64,000 nt of DNA from Rhizobium sp. ICMP 5592 (GCF_009498525.1 NZ_QSNT01000005.1:64718-128717), one strand, 5' to 3'; shown: positions 24,097 to 33,205, counted from the first letter of the stretch. Numbers and translations: made by a program. Notes: a model not told the origin generated them from the letters alone.

Positions 24097-25263
24097 TCAG
24101 AAGGTGGGACGCGGCATGGGGATCGGGATGCCGATGGCGGAACCCGCGGTGGCGAGCTTGTCGCCCTTCGTGGCCTTGTCGCCCCTGGCCGTCAGGTCGG
24201 TCTTGTCGCCCTTGCTGGCGGTCGCTGCATCCTGCCCGCCGATCAGGCCAGCATAGACGAAATTCGGCTCGTGATCCATTTCGTGGATGTAGGGCGACGT
24301 CACCTTCATGCGGCCGGCTTCGTCGCGCGTTTCGCTGCGGATCTTCGCGCCCTTGGCGCTGCAGATTTCGGCGGTGAGATCAGCGACCTGGTCCTGGCCT
24401 GGCCCATAGGGCCTCAGGCTCGCCAGCGTGTCCTTGCCGGAAAACTGGTTCTGGAAACCTTTTTCCAGGAAGTTGGCGGAATCGTCGGCGCGCGCCGCCA
24501 GGCTGTCGGTACCGAGCACCACGGAAACCAGCGTGCGGCCGTTGCGGGTGGCAGAGGCGATCTGGTTGAAGCCGGCAGCGCAAATAAAGCCGGTCTTCAT
24601 ACCGTCGGCACCATCGTAGCGGCCGATCAGCATATTGATGTTCGGCACCTGCTTGACGCCATTGGTAAAGCCTTCCAGCGAGAAATAGCCGGCATATTGC
24701 GGGAACTCGCGACGCAAAGCGACGCTCAGAACAGCAAGGTCACGCGCGGTCGTATACTGGCCCTGGCCGGGCAGGCCGTTGGGATTGATGAAGTGCGTAT
24801 CGAGCATGCCGAGACGGGCCGCTTCCGCGTTCATGCGCGCCACGAAGCCCTGCTGCGAACCGCCGATCGTCTCGGAAACGGCCATGGCGAGGTCGTTGGC
24901 GGACTTTACCAGCATCATCTTCAAGGCATTGTCGAGCGTCATCTTCTGGCCCGGCTTGAAGTACATCTTCGCCGGCGGCTGCGCGGAAGCCAGCTTCGAC
25001 ATGACGACCGGCGTATCGAGCGAGACCTGTCCCGACTGGATAGCGCGGAAAGTGACGTAAGCCGTCATCAGCTTGGTCAGCGAGGCCGGATACCACTTGC
25101 TGAAGGCTTCCTGATGATCGAGCACGCGGCCGGTATTGGCATCGACGAGAACGTGCGGATTGGCATCAGCCACCTCAGCAGTCGACACGAAAAGCATGGA
25201 TGCGGCGGCGGCCATGGGAACAAGCCGCAGGGCGGCATACAAACGATTCTGCTTCGTCGGCAC
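24097..25263 (-). CDS. D-alanyl-D-alanine carboxypeptidase (penicillin-binding protein, DacF-like)
   Basis: A 388-residue exported serine peptidase S11 enzyme. The signal peptide is residues about 1-35 (AAAASMLFVSTAEVADA). The catalytic SxxK is SLTK (61-64), the SxN is SAN (121-123) and the KTG triad is KTG (about 223-225, in DGMKTGFICAAGFN). It trims the terminal D-Ala of peptidoglycan stem peptides in the periplasm. After the catalytic domain a short linker carries the repeated units KGDKTDL and KGDKLAT and ends with a proline-rich tail (IPIPMPRPTF). It precedes the CobW-like gene on the same strand. Confidence 0.92.
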   Translation of the reverse strand: MPTKQNRLYAALRLVPMAAAASMLFVSTAEVADANPHVLVDANTGRVLDHQEAFSKWYPASLTKLMTAYVTFRAIQSGQVSLDTPVVMSKLASAQPPAKMYFKPGQKMTLDNALKMMLVKSANDLAMAVSETIGGSQQGFVARMNAEAARLGMLDTHFINPNGLPGQGQYTTARDLAVLSVALRREFPQYAGYFSLEGFTNGVKQVPNINMLIGRYDGADGMKTGFICAAGFNQIASATRNGRTLVSVVLGTDSLAARADDSANFLEKGFQNQFSGKDTLASLRPYGPGQDQVADLTAEICSAKGAKIRSETRDEAGRMKVTSPYIHEMDHEPNFVYAGLIGGQDAATASKGDKTDLTARGDKATKGDKLATAGSAIGIPIPMPRPTF

Positions 25264-25571
25264 GATCTATCCTTCAGAAGTCCGAAATTCTCTCGAAAGC
25301 TCCGCCTATTTAACCTATATGGCTAGGAGAAGGCAAAGGCGATCGACGAGTTTATTTACCCGGAGGACCATACATTCGCCGCGGGCGAAACGGGTGCTCC
25401 AGTTCCATGAATTCAGACCATCTTACTCTTTTTCGACAGAAAAGTGGATGGTTTAGGATCACGGCCTTTTGATCATGCGCAGCGCTTTGAAACATGCGAT
25501 GCGATGGTGATACCTATTTGCCAGACCGAGTGCCGAACCCGAATCCGATATTAAGCAGCAGGAAAGTCAAT
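25264..25571. other. Divergent intergenic region, no gene seen
   Basis: The 308 bp between the divergent D,D-carboxypeptidase and M20 genes must hold both promoters. I see no clear -35/-10 pair, no structured RNA and no convincing small gene. The + strand frame 25136-25456 overlaps the carboxypeptidase in antisense and has no features of a real protein. Confidence 0.5.
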
Positions 25572-26732
25572 ATGCCGATCTTGAACAGAGCCGCCGAACT
25601 TCAGGACGAAGTGACCGAATGGCGCCGCCATATCCATACGAACCCGGAGCTCCTCTACGCGGTGGAAAAGACCGCCGCCTTTGTTGCCGAGAAGCTCAAG
25701 GCGTTCGGCATTGATGAGGTCGTCACCGGCATCGGCCGCACGGGCGTCGTCGGCCTGATCCGTGGCAGGGGTCCGGGCCGCACCGTCGGCCTGCGCGCCG
25801 ACATGGACGCACTGCCGCTCACCGAAATCTCCGGCAAGCCCTGGGCCTCCACCACGCCCGGCAAGATGCATGCCTGCGGCCATGACGGCCACACGGCCAT
25901 GCTGCTGGGGGCCGCGAAATATCTCGCCGAGACCCGCAATTTCAGCGGCAATGTCGCCGTGATCTTCCAGCCCGCCGAAGAGGGCGGCGCCGGCGGCGAC
26001 GCCATGGTCAAGGACGGCATGATGGAGCGCTTCGAGATCGCCGAAGTCTATGGCATGCACAACCTGCCGGGCTTGCCGGTCGGCCAGTTCGCCATCCGCA
26101 AGGGGCCGATCATGGCGGCGACGGACGAATTCACCGTCACCATCAAGGGCCGTGGTGGCCATGCCGCCCTGCCGCACAAGACCATCGACCCGATCGCCAT
26201 CGGCGCCCAGATCGTCACCAACCTGCAGCTCATCGCCTCGCGCAGCGCCGACCCGCTGAAGTCCGTGGTTGTCACCGTCACCAAGTTCAATGCCGGCAAC
26301 GCCTATAACGTCATTCCCGACAATGCCGGTTTCGCCGGCACGGTCCGCACGCTCGATCCGGCCATCCGCGATCTTGCCGAGCGGCGCTTCAAGCAGATCG
26401 TCGCCGGCATTGCCGCCAGCCACGATGCCGAGGTCGATATCGAGTTCCAGCGCAACTATCCGGTGACATTCAACCACGCCGACGAGACCGACTACGCACT
26501 CGCCGCCGCCCGCGACATAGCCGGTGCGGGCAACGTCGTCCCCGATATCGATCCGATGATGGGCGGCGAGGATTTCTCCTACATGCTGAACGCCCGCCCC
26601 GGCGCCTTCATCTTTGTCGGCAACGGCGATACGGCGGGCCTGCACAACGCCGCCTACGACTTCAACGACGACGCCATCGCCCACGGCGTCTCCTATTGGG
26701 TCCGCCTCGCCGAACAGCGCCTCAGCGTCTGA
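25572..26732 (+). CDS. M20 family amidohydrolase (hippurate hydrolase-like)
   Basis: A 386-residue metallopeptidase of the M20D amidohydrolase group. Signatures are WRRHIHTNPELLYAVEKTAAFV at the N terminus, GLRADMDALPL, MHACGHDGHTAMLLGAAKYL (metal-binding His/Cys cluster), FQPAEEGGAGGDAMVKDG (catalytic Glu), GMHNLPGLPVGQFAI and DPMMGGEDFSYML. Such enzymes hydrolyse N-acyl amino acids; the true substrate is unknown, and auxin conjugates are one known substrate class. The ATG at 25572 has AGGAAA upstream. The frame stays open to 25494, but those codons look non-conserved. Confidence 0.92.
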   Translation: MPILNRAAELQDEVTEWRRHIHTNPELLYAVEKTAAFVAEKLKAFGIDEVVTGIGRTGVVGLIRGRGPGRTVGLRADMDALPLTEISGKPWASTTPGKMHACGHDGHTAMLLGAAKYLAETRNFSGNVAVIFQPAEEGGAGGDAMVKDGMMERFEIAEVYGMHNLPGLPVGQFAIRKGPIMAATDEFTVTIKGRGGHAALPHKTIDPIAIGAQIVTNLQLIASRSADPLKSVVVTVTKFNAGNAYNVIPDNAGFAGTVRTLDPAIRDLAERRFKQIVAGIAASHDAEVDIEFQRNYPVTFNHADETDYALAAARDIAGAGNVVPDIDPMMGGEDFSYMLNARPGAFIFVGNGDTAGLHNAAYDFNDDAIAHGVSYWVRLAEQRLSV

Positions 26733-26852
26733 GATTCCACCGACACTTCCTGTGCGCCCAACCGGGGCGCACGGCGTTACCAAAGCAGATTGTCCTCAGG
26801 ACGCAAAAGGGCTTGGCTTCAGGCTCTTGCTTTTGTATGGATCACTTCCAGT

Positions 26853-26929
26853 GGTCTCGTAGCTCAGCAGGATAGAGCATCAGATTCCTAATCTGAGGGT
26901 CACGCGTTCGAATCGCGTCGAGATCACCA
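26853..26929 (+). tRNA. tRNA-Arg (anticodon CCT)
   Basis: A 77-base cloverleaf with an encoded CCA (26927-26929). The acceptor arms GGTCTCG and CGAGATC pair with one G-T wobble. The anticodon stem TCAGA/TCTGA encloses TTCCTAA, giving anticodon CCT, which reads AGG. The T arm is CGCGTTCGAATCGCG. No direct repeat of its 3' end or integrase is visible downstream, though tRNA-Arg genes are common island insertion sites. Confidence 0.93.
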
Positions 26930-26995
26930 TTTTCTTCTTCCTGAAACGACCACATCCGCCTTTCCGCCGATGCCCCGTCAGGTTATCCTTCACCA

Positions 26996-27508
26996 ATGAC
27001 CCGAGTAATGGTGATCGGCAATGCGGGCGGCGGGAAGTCGACGATGTGCGGGGCGTTGAGCGCGGCACACACACTCCCCTATTATGCAATCGACAAGATC
27101 CAGTGGAAGCCGAATTGGGTTCAGGCGTCTCCGTCTGAATTTGCCGCCTCCCACGAGGCCTGGCTTTCGCAAGAGCGCTGGCTGATCGATGGCTATGGGT
27201 CGTGGGATTCCGTTCAGCGCCGCATGGATATGGCCGATATGATCGTTTTCGTCGATCACCCGATCTGGGTTCACTATTGGTGGGCCAGCAAGCGCCAGAT
27301 AAAGTCACTTTTCCTTGGTCGCCCGGACGGGCCGGAGGGATGCCCGATGTTTCCGGTGACCATTCGCCTCTTTAAAATGATGTGGTGGCTGCATCGGGAC
27401 ATGCGACCAAAGCTGCTCGCGGCCATCGAAGCCCATCGCGGGCACGCCCGGATCATCCACATTCGATCGCCAAAACAGCTTGCCGCGTTCGTCACCGATC
27501 CAAGATAA
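26996..27508 (+). CDS. P-loop kinase-like protein (topology modulation/FlaR-like)
   Basis: A 170-residue protein with an N-terminal P loop (MVIGNAGGGKSTMCGALS), then LPYYAIDKIQWKPNW, ERWLIDGYGSWDSVQRRMDMADMIVFVDHP and a C-terminal RSPKQLAAFV. This is the adenylate kinase-like family often annotated 'topology modulation protein' or FlaR-like. Members are probably small-molecule kinases of unknown substrate. It is the first gene after tRNA-Arg. The start at 26996 has no obvious strong ribosome binding site. Confidence 0.8.
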   Translation: MTRVMVIGNAGGGKSTMCGALSAAHTLPYYAIDKIQWKPNWVQASPSEFAASHEAWLSQERWLIDGYGSWDSVQRRMDMADMIVFVDHPIWVHYWWASKRQIKSLFLGRPDGPEGCPMFPVTIRLFKMMWWLHRDMRPKLLAAIEAHRGHARIIHIRSPKQLAAFVTDPR

Positions 27509-27531
27509 GCAGCAAACGAGCTCCGAAAGAG

Positions 27532-27777
27532 CTAGGCCAGAGCCTCTTCCGCAGCGAACACCAGCTCCAACTCCATCTGAACCGCGCGCATGAACAGACC
27601 GGCCTGATGACCAATCTCGTCCTCGGCGACGCCCTGCTCCCTAAGATCGGCTGCAAATACAGCCATTTCCGACCGCCAAAAGCGATTTGCCGCCTCTCCA
27701 TGCAATTGCTGCAGGGCTTCTGCACACCGTCTTACATCAGCGGTGCGCCTATCGGCCGGGAACTGTAGAAGCGTCAT
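27532..27777 (-). CDS. Small DUF6074-like protein
   Basis: An 81-residue acidic, alpha-helical protein. It reads MTLLQFPADRRTADVRRCAEALQQ and continues with AANRFWRSEMAVFAADLREQG, the pattern of small rhizobial DUF6074-type proteins, although I cannot confirm this without a search. The function is unknown. The ATG at 27777 has GGAG six bases upstream, far better than the upstream in-frame start at 28011, which would add 78 residues without homology features. It is convergent with the P-loop kinase gene and divergent from the GNAT gene. Confidence 0.65.
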   Translation of the reverse strand: MTLLQFPADRRTADVRRCAEALQQLHGEAANRFWRSEMAVFAADLREQGVAEDEIGHQAGLFMRAVQMELELVFAAEEALA

Positions 27778-28052
27778 ACCATCTCCGTCATTGCGGTTCG
27801 AATCACATAGCAATGCCGGTACCATCGCCGCCAGTTCTTCATAAAACGTGAACCATCTCAGAAGATTACGCTCGAACAGCCGAAGGATGCCTGCCCAAAC
27901 CGGCACATGGGCGCATTCGCTTGTCCCGTAGGCTGCCCGCCGCTTGCCGATCGACGTTTGCATATTGCTCTTGCAATTCGACGCGCCAGTTCCGATTGCT
28001 ATTTCTGGCATCCGAACGCGATCGGCATGAATATGTCGGGCTAGGGATAGAC

Positions 28053-28646
28053 ATGGCGAAGCAGAAAACGACCCCGCGCTCCATCATCCTGATTGAACCA
28101 AGCCTGCCGAACTTGTCCGGCTTCGAGGACGCGCTGGCAAAAGGATGGTCACCCGACCCTCGGCGCCAGACGGACAGGGCCTATGTCGAAGCCGAGCTGG
28201 TCACACTCAGACATGACAGGGCGGGTTTCCTGACCCGCCTCACATCCGGCGATGTCATCGCTACATCGGTGTCCGACCGCGAGCCTCAGCGCCTGGTCCT
28301 CCGGCCATTCTGGATCTGGGATGGAGAATTCTGCGGCTACATCACATTTCGCCATATGCCCAGAACGGGCCTTTTGCCGCTTCATCTGCCGGGCCATGTA
28401 GGCTACTCGATCGTCCCGTGGAAACAGGGCAGAGGCTACGCCACGCAGGCGCTTCGGCTCCTGCTGCCAATTGCAGCGCAGGCCGGCTTTGAAAGAATAA
28501 GCGTCATCTGCAACGAAGATAACCTTGCCTCGAGGCGGGTCATCGAGAAAGCAGGCGGCCTGCTCCACCACGCCGGCCCCGATCCGTCGGACGGCCCGGA
28601 TACGATCAAGCTGTTTTTTTGGCTGGCCACCGGGAGCGGCTTGTAA
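28053..28646 (+). CDS. GNAT family N-acetyltransferase
   Basis: A 197-residue acetyltransferase. The GNAT core is in the C-terminal half: GYITFRHMPRTGLLPLHLPGHVGYSIVPWKQGRGYATQALRLLLPIA includes the acetyl-CoA P-loop (QGRGYA), and ISVICNEDNLASRRVIEKAGG is the classic motif B. The N terminus (IILIEPSLPNLSGFEDALAKGW) matches COG3981-type predicted acetyltransferases. The substrate is unknown. The ATG at 28053 with TAGGGA upstream is preferred over an open frame reaching back to 27921. Confidence 0.85.
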   Translation: MAKQKTTPRSIILIEPSLPNLSGFEDALAKGWSPDPRRQTDRAYVEAELVTLRHDRAGFLTRLTSGDVIATSVSDREPQRLVLRPFWIWDGEFCGYITFRHMPRTGLLPLHLPGHVGYSIVPWKQGRGYATQALRLLLPIAAQAGFERISVICNEDNLASRRVIEKAGGLLHHAGPDPSDGPDTIKLFFWLATGSGL

Positions 28647-28679
28647 ATCTATCCTCGCTGGTCACCGCTTCCCCGCGCT

Positions 28680-28946
28680 TCACCCGACCAAGATCCTGTT
28701 CCTCACCAGCCTCACCCCCGGCATCGCCTCCGCCACCGCGCTTGCGCGCTTCACCTCGTCAGGCGTCGCTACCGTTCCGGCAAGGCGGATTTCCTGGCCG
28801 ACAGCAGTGACCGTGACGTCGGAGGCATCAAGGCCGCCGGCGACGGCGAGCGCATTGGCGACTTCGCATTCCAGAGCGGAACGCATCGCGTTTTCGCTTT
28901 CGATCATCGGTGCAATGCCGTGAAATGTAGCCGCCTTGAAAACCAT
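28680..28946 (-). CDS. Small BON-domain protein
   Basis: An 88-residue protein. After a short lead, SALECEVANALAVAGGLDASDVTVTAVGQEIRLAGTVATPDEVKRASAVAEAMPGVRLVRNRILV is one complete BON domain, a fold thought to bind phospholipid or other ligands. There is no signal peptide, so the location is unclear. The ATG at 28946 is my choice; an upstream in-frame TTG at 28997 has no ribosome binding site and an internal ATG at 28907 would cut close to the domain. It is divergent from dxr. Confidence 0.72.
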   Translation of the reverse strand: MVFKAATFHGIAPMIESENAMRSALECEVANALAVAGGLDASDVTVTAVGQEIRLAGTVATPDEVKRASAVAEAMPGVRLVRNRILVG

Positions 28947-29151
28947 TCCCTGCCTGTCTCCTGCCGTTTCGCCGACATGAAACGTGGCACTCGGCAATTA
29001 GTTCACCGGATGCCTGTAAATTATCATTAAAATCAGTAATCTCCGGCGCGATGGGTCAGGGATGGGCGTTCGCCACCACGGCTGCGGACTTGCCGCTCTG
29101 CACGATCCCCTGTAGAGCCATGGACGACGACAGCAAGATGCGGATACCTGA

Positions 29152-30345
29152 ATGACAACCGGGAGCAAGGCTAAACGCCGCCTGACGATATTGGGTTCGA
29201 CCGGCTCGATCGGCCAGAACACGGTCGACGTCATTGCCCAGCTGGGCGGACGCGACGCTTTCGAGATCGCCGCGATCACCGGGCACGACAATATCGATCT
29301 CCTAGCAAGCCAGGCGAAAGCCTGCGGCGCCGCCCTTGCCGTCACCGCCAATGAAGACCGTTATCAGGCGCTGAAGGATGCCCTTGCCGGCACAGGCATT
29401 GTCGCAGCCGCCGGCCGGAACGCGCTGATCGAGGCTGCTTCCATTCCCTCCGACTGGGTGATGGCGGCGATCGTTGGCACCGCCGGTCTGGCGCCGACGC
29501 TGGAAGCCGCGCGCCGGGGCGCCGATATCGCGCTTGCCAACAAGGAATGCCTGGTCTCCGCCGGTGATCTCTTTGTGCGCGCCGTCGCGGAAGGTGGCGG
29601 ACGGCTGATCCCCGTCGACAGCGAACACAGCGCGATTTTCCAGGCACTGGAAGACGACCAGCAGCATGCGGTCGAGCGCATCATCCTCACGGCCTCGGGC
29701 GGCCCCTTCCGCACATGGTCGCGCGAGCAGATGGCCAATGTCACGCCGGCGACCGCACGCGCTCACCCGAACTGGTCCATGGGCTTCAAGATCTCGATCG
29801 GCAGCGCCTCGATGTTCAACAAAGCGCTGGAGATGATCGAGGCCAAGCATCTGTTTAATGTCCGCCCGGACCAGATCGAGGTCGTCGTCCATCCGCAATC
29901 CGTCATCCATTCCATGGTCGGCTATACCGATGGCTCGGTGCTGGCGCAGCTCGGCTGCCCGGACATGCGTACCGCCATCGGCTATGCGCTGACCTATCCG
30001 TCCCGCACGAAACTCGATGTCGAGCGGCTGGACTTCACCAAGCTGGCGCGGCTCGATTTCGAGGCGCCGGATGAAGTTCGCTTCCCGGCGCTGCGTCTGG
30101 CGCGCACGGCCATGGAACGCGGCGGATTGCAGGGCGCCATCATGAATGCGGCCGAGGAGATCGCCTTCCATGCCTTCGTGGACGGCCGCATCGGCTTCCT
30201 GGAAATGGCCGATATCGCCGAAGCCGTGATGGACCAGATGATCGCCACCGGTGCCGCCGAAACGATGGATGCGGTCTTTGCTGCCGACGAGGAGGCGCGC
30301 CGGCGGGCGGGCGTCCTTGTGGCGCAAAGAGAAAAGGCTGCGTAG
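29152..30345 (+). CDS. dxr: 1-deoxy-D-xylulose 5-phosphate reductoisomerase
   Basis: A 397-residue enzyme of the MEP isoprenoid pathway that converts DXP to MEP with NADPH and a divalent metal. The NADPH motif is LGSTGSIGQNTVDV. IALANKECLVSAG, PVDSEHSAIFQAL (metal and substrate acidic residues), LTASGGPFRTW, and the C-terminal VEVVVHPQSVIHSMVGYTDGSVLAQLGCPDMRTAIGYALTYP are all diagnostic. Length fits the family. In many bacteria dxr sits in the fatty-acid/outer-membrane cluster, but here it stands alone. Confidence 0.96.
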   Translation: MTTGSKAKRRLTILGSTGSIGQNTVDVIAQLGGRDAFEIAAITGHDNIDLLASQAKACGAALAVTANEDRYQALKDALAGTGIVAAAGRNALIEAASIPSDWVMAAIVGTAGLAPTLEAARRGADIALANKECLVSAGDLFVRAVAEGGGRLIPVDSEHSAIFQALEDDQQHAVERIILTASGGPFRTWSREQMANVTPATARAHPNWSMGFKISIGSASMFNKALEMIEAKHLFNVRPDQIEVVVHPQSVIHSMVGYTDGSVLAQLGCPDMRTAIGYALTYPSRTKLDVERLDFTKLARLDFEAPDEVRFPALRLARTAMERGGLQGAIMNAAEEIAFHAFVDGRIGFLEMADIAEAVMDQMIATGAAETMDAVFAADEEARRRAGVLVAQREKAA

Positions 30346-30426
30346 CCAAAACCCTGGCGCAAATCCAAAAATCGAAAGCTGCGTGCAACGACGGGTCCGA
30401 TTGCAGGGGCTATCGCCGCCAAACCG

Positions 30427-31911
30427 TCAGTTAAGCGTATAGAGAAGCGTGCCATAGCCGAGCTGGTCGTAGCCGCCACTGTTCGGGCCGTAGTCGCCGC
30501 CGCCGCCTTCGGGACGAAGTTTGGCGGCAAAGGCGGAAACATTCGGGGCATCCAGCCCCTTCAGGACGACATAGTGGTTATAGAGCATCTCCCAGATCGG
30601 CCGCTCCGTTCCCCTGCCCCCCTCTGAAATCACCGTCTGTGTAACGTCGCTGTTTTTGTAAGTCGTGTACGGCACGTCGTAGCCCAGATTATATTTGGCG
30701 GCATATTCGGCGCCGGCGAGCACGAGGTTGTTGTCGTAACCATAAAGATCGTCGCCCTGGGACCAGGCCATCTGGCAAATCGCGCCGACGAGAGCGATGT
30801 CCAGCGTCGTGTGTCCCTGGTCGCGCCCGGATTCCTGGACTTGCGCCAGTCCACCGTCATAGACCTTCCAGAACGTCTTGTTCAGCGCTCCATTTCCGGC
30901 GCCATTGTAGAGGTAGTCGATCGCTTCCTTGTAGATATCGGCCCTGTCGGTCAGCACTCCGATCGCCATGATCGAGGCAAGGTTGGAAAGATCCCAATTG
31001 GCCCAATAATGATCGACCTTGGCGCCGTTGTGCCGGACCAGGAAATCGTGATTCATGGGATAGAATATCGTCAGCATCATATTTTGGAATCGTGTGAAGT
31101 CGTCTCCGGACCAGCCGCTATAACCGCGCATGATCTCCGCCGCATTGGCCATTTCGTAGCCGTAGATCCCCGCCGCGAGAAACTTGTCCGAGGTGCCGTC
31201 CACTTCCGTCAGCGTCGAGGACCAGTCGTTCAGCACCTTGATGGCCTTGATCGCGTAGGCCGGATCTCCACTGATCTTCCAGCGCAGGGCCAGGGCATAG
31301 GCGGCGGCGGCATCGTTGAAGAGCAACGCATAGTTCTGGGAATGAACACCGTCATTGCCACGAAAAATGACGGATACCGGCCTCGGCGTATATCCCAGCG
31401 ACGCATGCCTGTTCTTGATCAGCATTTGCCAGCCGCTGGCGCTGGGCTCGGAACCGGCGGCGATCTGCTTGATGATCCGATCGAAATCGGCCTGGCTTTG
31501 CAGCAGGCCGGGATGGACAAACGTCCTGGCGCTGCTGCTGGTCGTGGTCGTATCGGTCTGGCCGGTGGTGCCGCCGTTGGTGGAAGCATTGTCGGAGGTC
31601 GAACTGGTGTTTCCTGCCGAAGCCGCCTCTTGCGGCGTAGTGTCGGCGGCCGTCGGGATCGCAATGTCCGTCGCGGCTCCTGTTTCCGATGTCGCCACTG
31701 ACGAAGGATCGCTTGCGCTCGCTGACGGCGCCGTCGTTTGAGTATCGGCGACGCTGTTGTCTGTCAGATTTTTGTTCAATGCGGAGACGATGACATGGAC
31801 GAGAATATCGACCGGATTCGAATTCTTGCAGCCCGTCAGGCCGAGACAAAGAGCCACCGCGACGACCAAACCAGCTTTTATTCGCTTGCTGCCATGGTCA
31901 TGCACGTACAT
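30427..31911 (-). CDS. Alginate lyase-domain lipoprotein
   Basis: A 494-residue exported protein. The lipobox LGLTGC puts the lipidated Cys at residue 28. A Ser/Thr-rich low-complexity linker follows (residues about 50-130, with runs such as TDTTTTSSSAR). The C-terminal 360 residues match an alginate lyase (PF05426-type) all-alpha domain: NYALLFNDAAAAYALALRWKISGD, HYWANWDLSNLASIMAIGVLTD and VQESGRDQGHTTLDIALVGAICQMAW. The His, Tyr and Arg candidates for catalysis lie in these blocks. AGGTGA lies five bases before the ATG. It probably degrades an acidic polysaccharide at the cell surface; the substrate is inference. Confidence 0.82.
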   Translation of the reverse strand: MYVHDHGSKRIKAGLVVAVALCLGLTGCKNSNPVDILVHVIVSALNKNLTDNSVADTQTTAPSASASDPSSVATSETGAATDIAIPTAADTTPQEAASAGNTSSTSDNASTNGGTTGQTDTTTTSSSARTFVHPGLLQSQADFDRIIKQIAAGSEPSASGWQMLIKNRHASLGYTPRPVSVIFRGNDGVHSQNYALLFNDAAAAYALALRWKISGDPAYAIKAIKVLNDWSSTLTEVDGTSDKFLAAGIYGYEMANAAEIMRGYSGWSGDDFTRFQNMMLTIFYPMNHDFLVRHNGAKVDHYWANWDLSNLASIMAIGVLTDRADIYKEAIDYLYNGAGNGALNKTFWKVYDGGLAQVQESGRDQGHTTLDIALVGAICQMAWSQGDDLYGYDNNLVLAGAEYAAKYNLGYDVPYTTYKNSDVTQTVISEGGRGTERPIWEMLYNHYVVLKGLDAPNVSAFAAKLRPEGGGGDYGPNSGGYDQLGYGTLLYTLN

Positions 31912-32197
31912 AGTTCACCTGGATCCGCGTTGAGAAATTCCGCGTGGCCGCCAGTTTTCGCAAGCCGCAAAATAGCTCACCCGCCGACAGCCTCGGCTAT
32001 CCCCATGGCATAGGTCATGGGTTCGACGTACTTAGGCCGATTTTTGGAAATTGGAGCAGGCTGTGTTCGTTTAATGAACGTCGCATCCGGAAAACAGCGC
32101 ATGGCGGATGTCATCTGCGCATTTTGTATCTCTATCGAGATCGGAGGGTCGCCGATGTGGTTCGGTCTCCCAACCGGCAACAGCCAAAACGGTCCGA
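31912..32197. other. Intergenic region, no gene seen
   Basis: This 286-bp gap lies between the alginate lyase start and the stop of the dehydratase gene. It contains several short open frames without family features. The only symmetric element I see is GTTC-N7-GAAC near 32060, too short to call. The alginate lyase promoter should be here. Confidence 0.4.
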
Positions 32198-33112
32198 TCA
32201 GGATGCTTGCCAGGCTTGCAGCTGGGCGACCGGAGCGGTTGCGCCGCCGCAGACCACCATGAGGATGCGCTCGTAGCGTGTCAGCCTGTCGGCATGGGCA
32301 TAGGCGACCGCCAATGCAGCGCCGCAGGCCGGCTCCACGACCACGCGATGATCGTCGAGGAAGCGCACACATGCATCAACGGCGTCGCGATCGGTGACGG
32401 TGACGCAATCGACAGGTCCCGCCTGGGCGATCTCGAAGGCGCGTTCGCAGACTTTTCGAGCGCCAAGCGATGTCGCTATGCTGGTAATGGCAGGGAGTTC
32501 GGTCAGCTTGCCGGCCTTTACCGACGCCGCCAGGGACGCCGCGCCCTCGGTTTCGACGGCAATGATCGGCGTTTTCTCAAGTCCGTTGCGTGTCAGCCCT
32601 TCCGCAACACCGGCCAGAAGCCCGCCGCCACCCACCGAAAGAACAACCGCATCGAAGGAAATACCTGCCTTGACGACCTCGTCGACGATCGAAGCATGCC
32701 CATTCCAGAGAAGCGGATCGTCGAAAGGATGGATGAATGCGCTTTCCGCATCGATCGCCTCAAGGGCGCGCTCGTTTGCCTCCTGCCAGGACGCGCCGTG
32801 GACGAAAACCTCGGCACCCTCCTGGCGGATCAGCGACTTTGCCCGGTCCGACGCTGTCTCCGGAACGAAGACCGACACCGGGATCGAGAGGCGGCGTCCT
32901 GCATAGGCGACCGCAATACCGGCATTGCCACCGGAAGACGACACGAAACGCCGTTTCCCATTCTTGGCATGGTGTTCGCAGGCCGCGCCCACACCGCGGA
33001 TCTTGAACGAGCCCGGCGGCTGGAGCACATCCATCTTTAACCAGACCGATCGCCCCGATGCCAAGCTCAAGGGGCGGGATTCGAGGAGCGGAGTTTCGAT
33101 ATGAAGGGCCAT
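32198..33112 (-). CDS. Serine/threonine dehydratase-like PLP enzyme
   Basis: A 304-residue fold-type II PLP enzyme. GSFKIRG (residues about 34-40) holds the Schiff-base lysine. SSSGGNAGIAVAYAGRRL is the phosphate-binding serine/asparagine loop, and SVGGGGLLAGV is the glycine-rich cofactor loop. The short length without an ACT domain resembles catabolic L-serine/L-threonine dehydratases, which deaminate these amino acids to pyruvate or 2-oxobutyrate. It lies 93 bp downstream of hemA on the same strand. Confidence 0.88.
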   Translation of the reverse strand: MALHIETPLLESRPLSLASGRSVWLKMDVLQPPGSFKIRGVGAACEHHAKNGKRRFVSSSGGNAGIAVAYAGRRLSIPVSVFVPETASDRAKSLIRQEGAEVFVHGASWQEANERALEAIDAESAFIHPFDDPLLWNGHASIVDEVVKAGISFDAVVLSVGGGGLLAGVAEGLTRNGLEKTPIIAVETEGAASLAASVKAGKLTELPAITSIATSLGARKVCERAFEIAQAGPVDCVTVTDRDAVDACVRFLDDHRVVVEPACGAALAVAYAHADRLTRYERILMVVCGGATAPVAQLQAWQAS

Positions 33113-33205
33113 GGCATGTCGTGTCCGAAGAGCGATGTTAGCGGTCGCCCATCGAATATGCCGAAAGCCTCTTGACTAGCAAGCCTCCACGGCAAAGACG
33201 GGGCT

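Noticed and set aside
23647..25326. Long + strand frame antisense to the CobW-like and carboxypeptidase genes
   Set aside because: It overlaps two well-supported genes on the other strand and has no recognisable domain.
27778..28052. Upstream extensions of the DUF6074-like and GNAT genes filling the gap between them
   Set aside because: Both extensions lack domain features and the internal ATGs have much better ribosome binding sites, so the gap is more likely a divergent promoter region.
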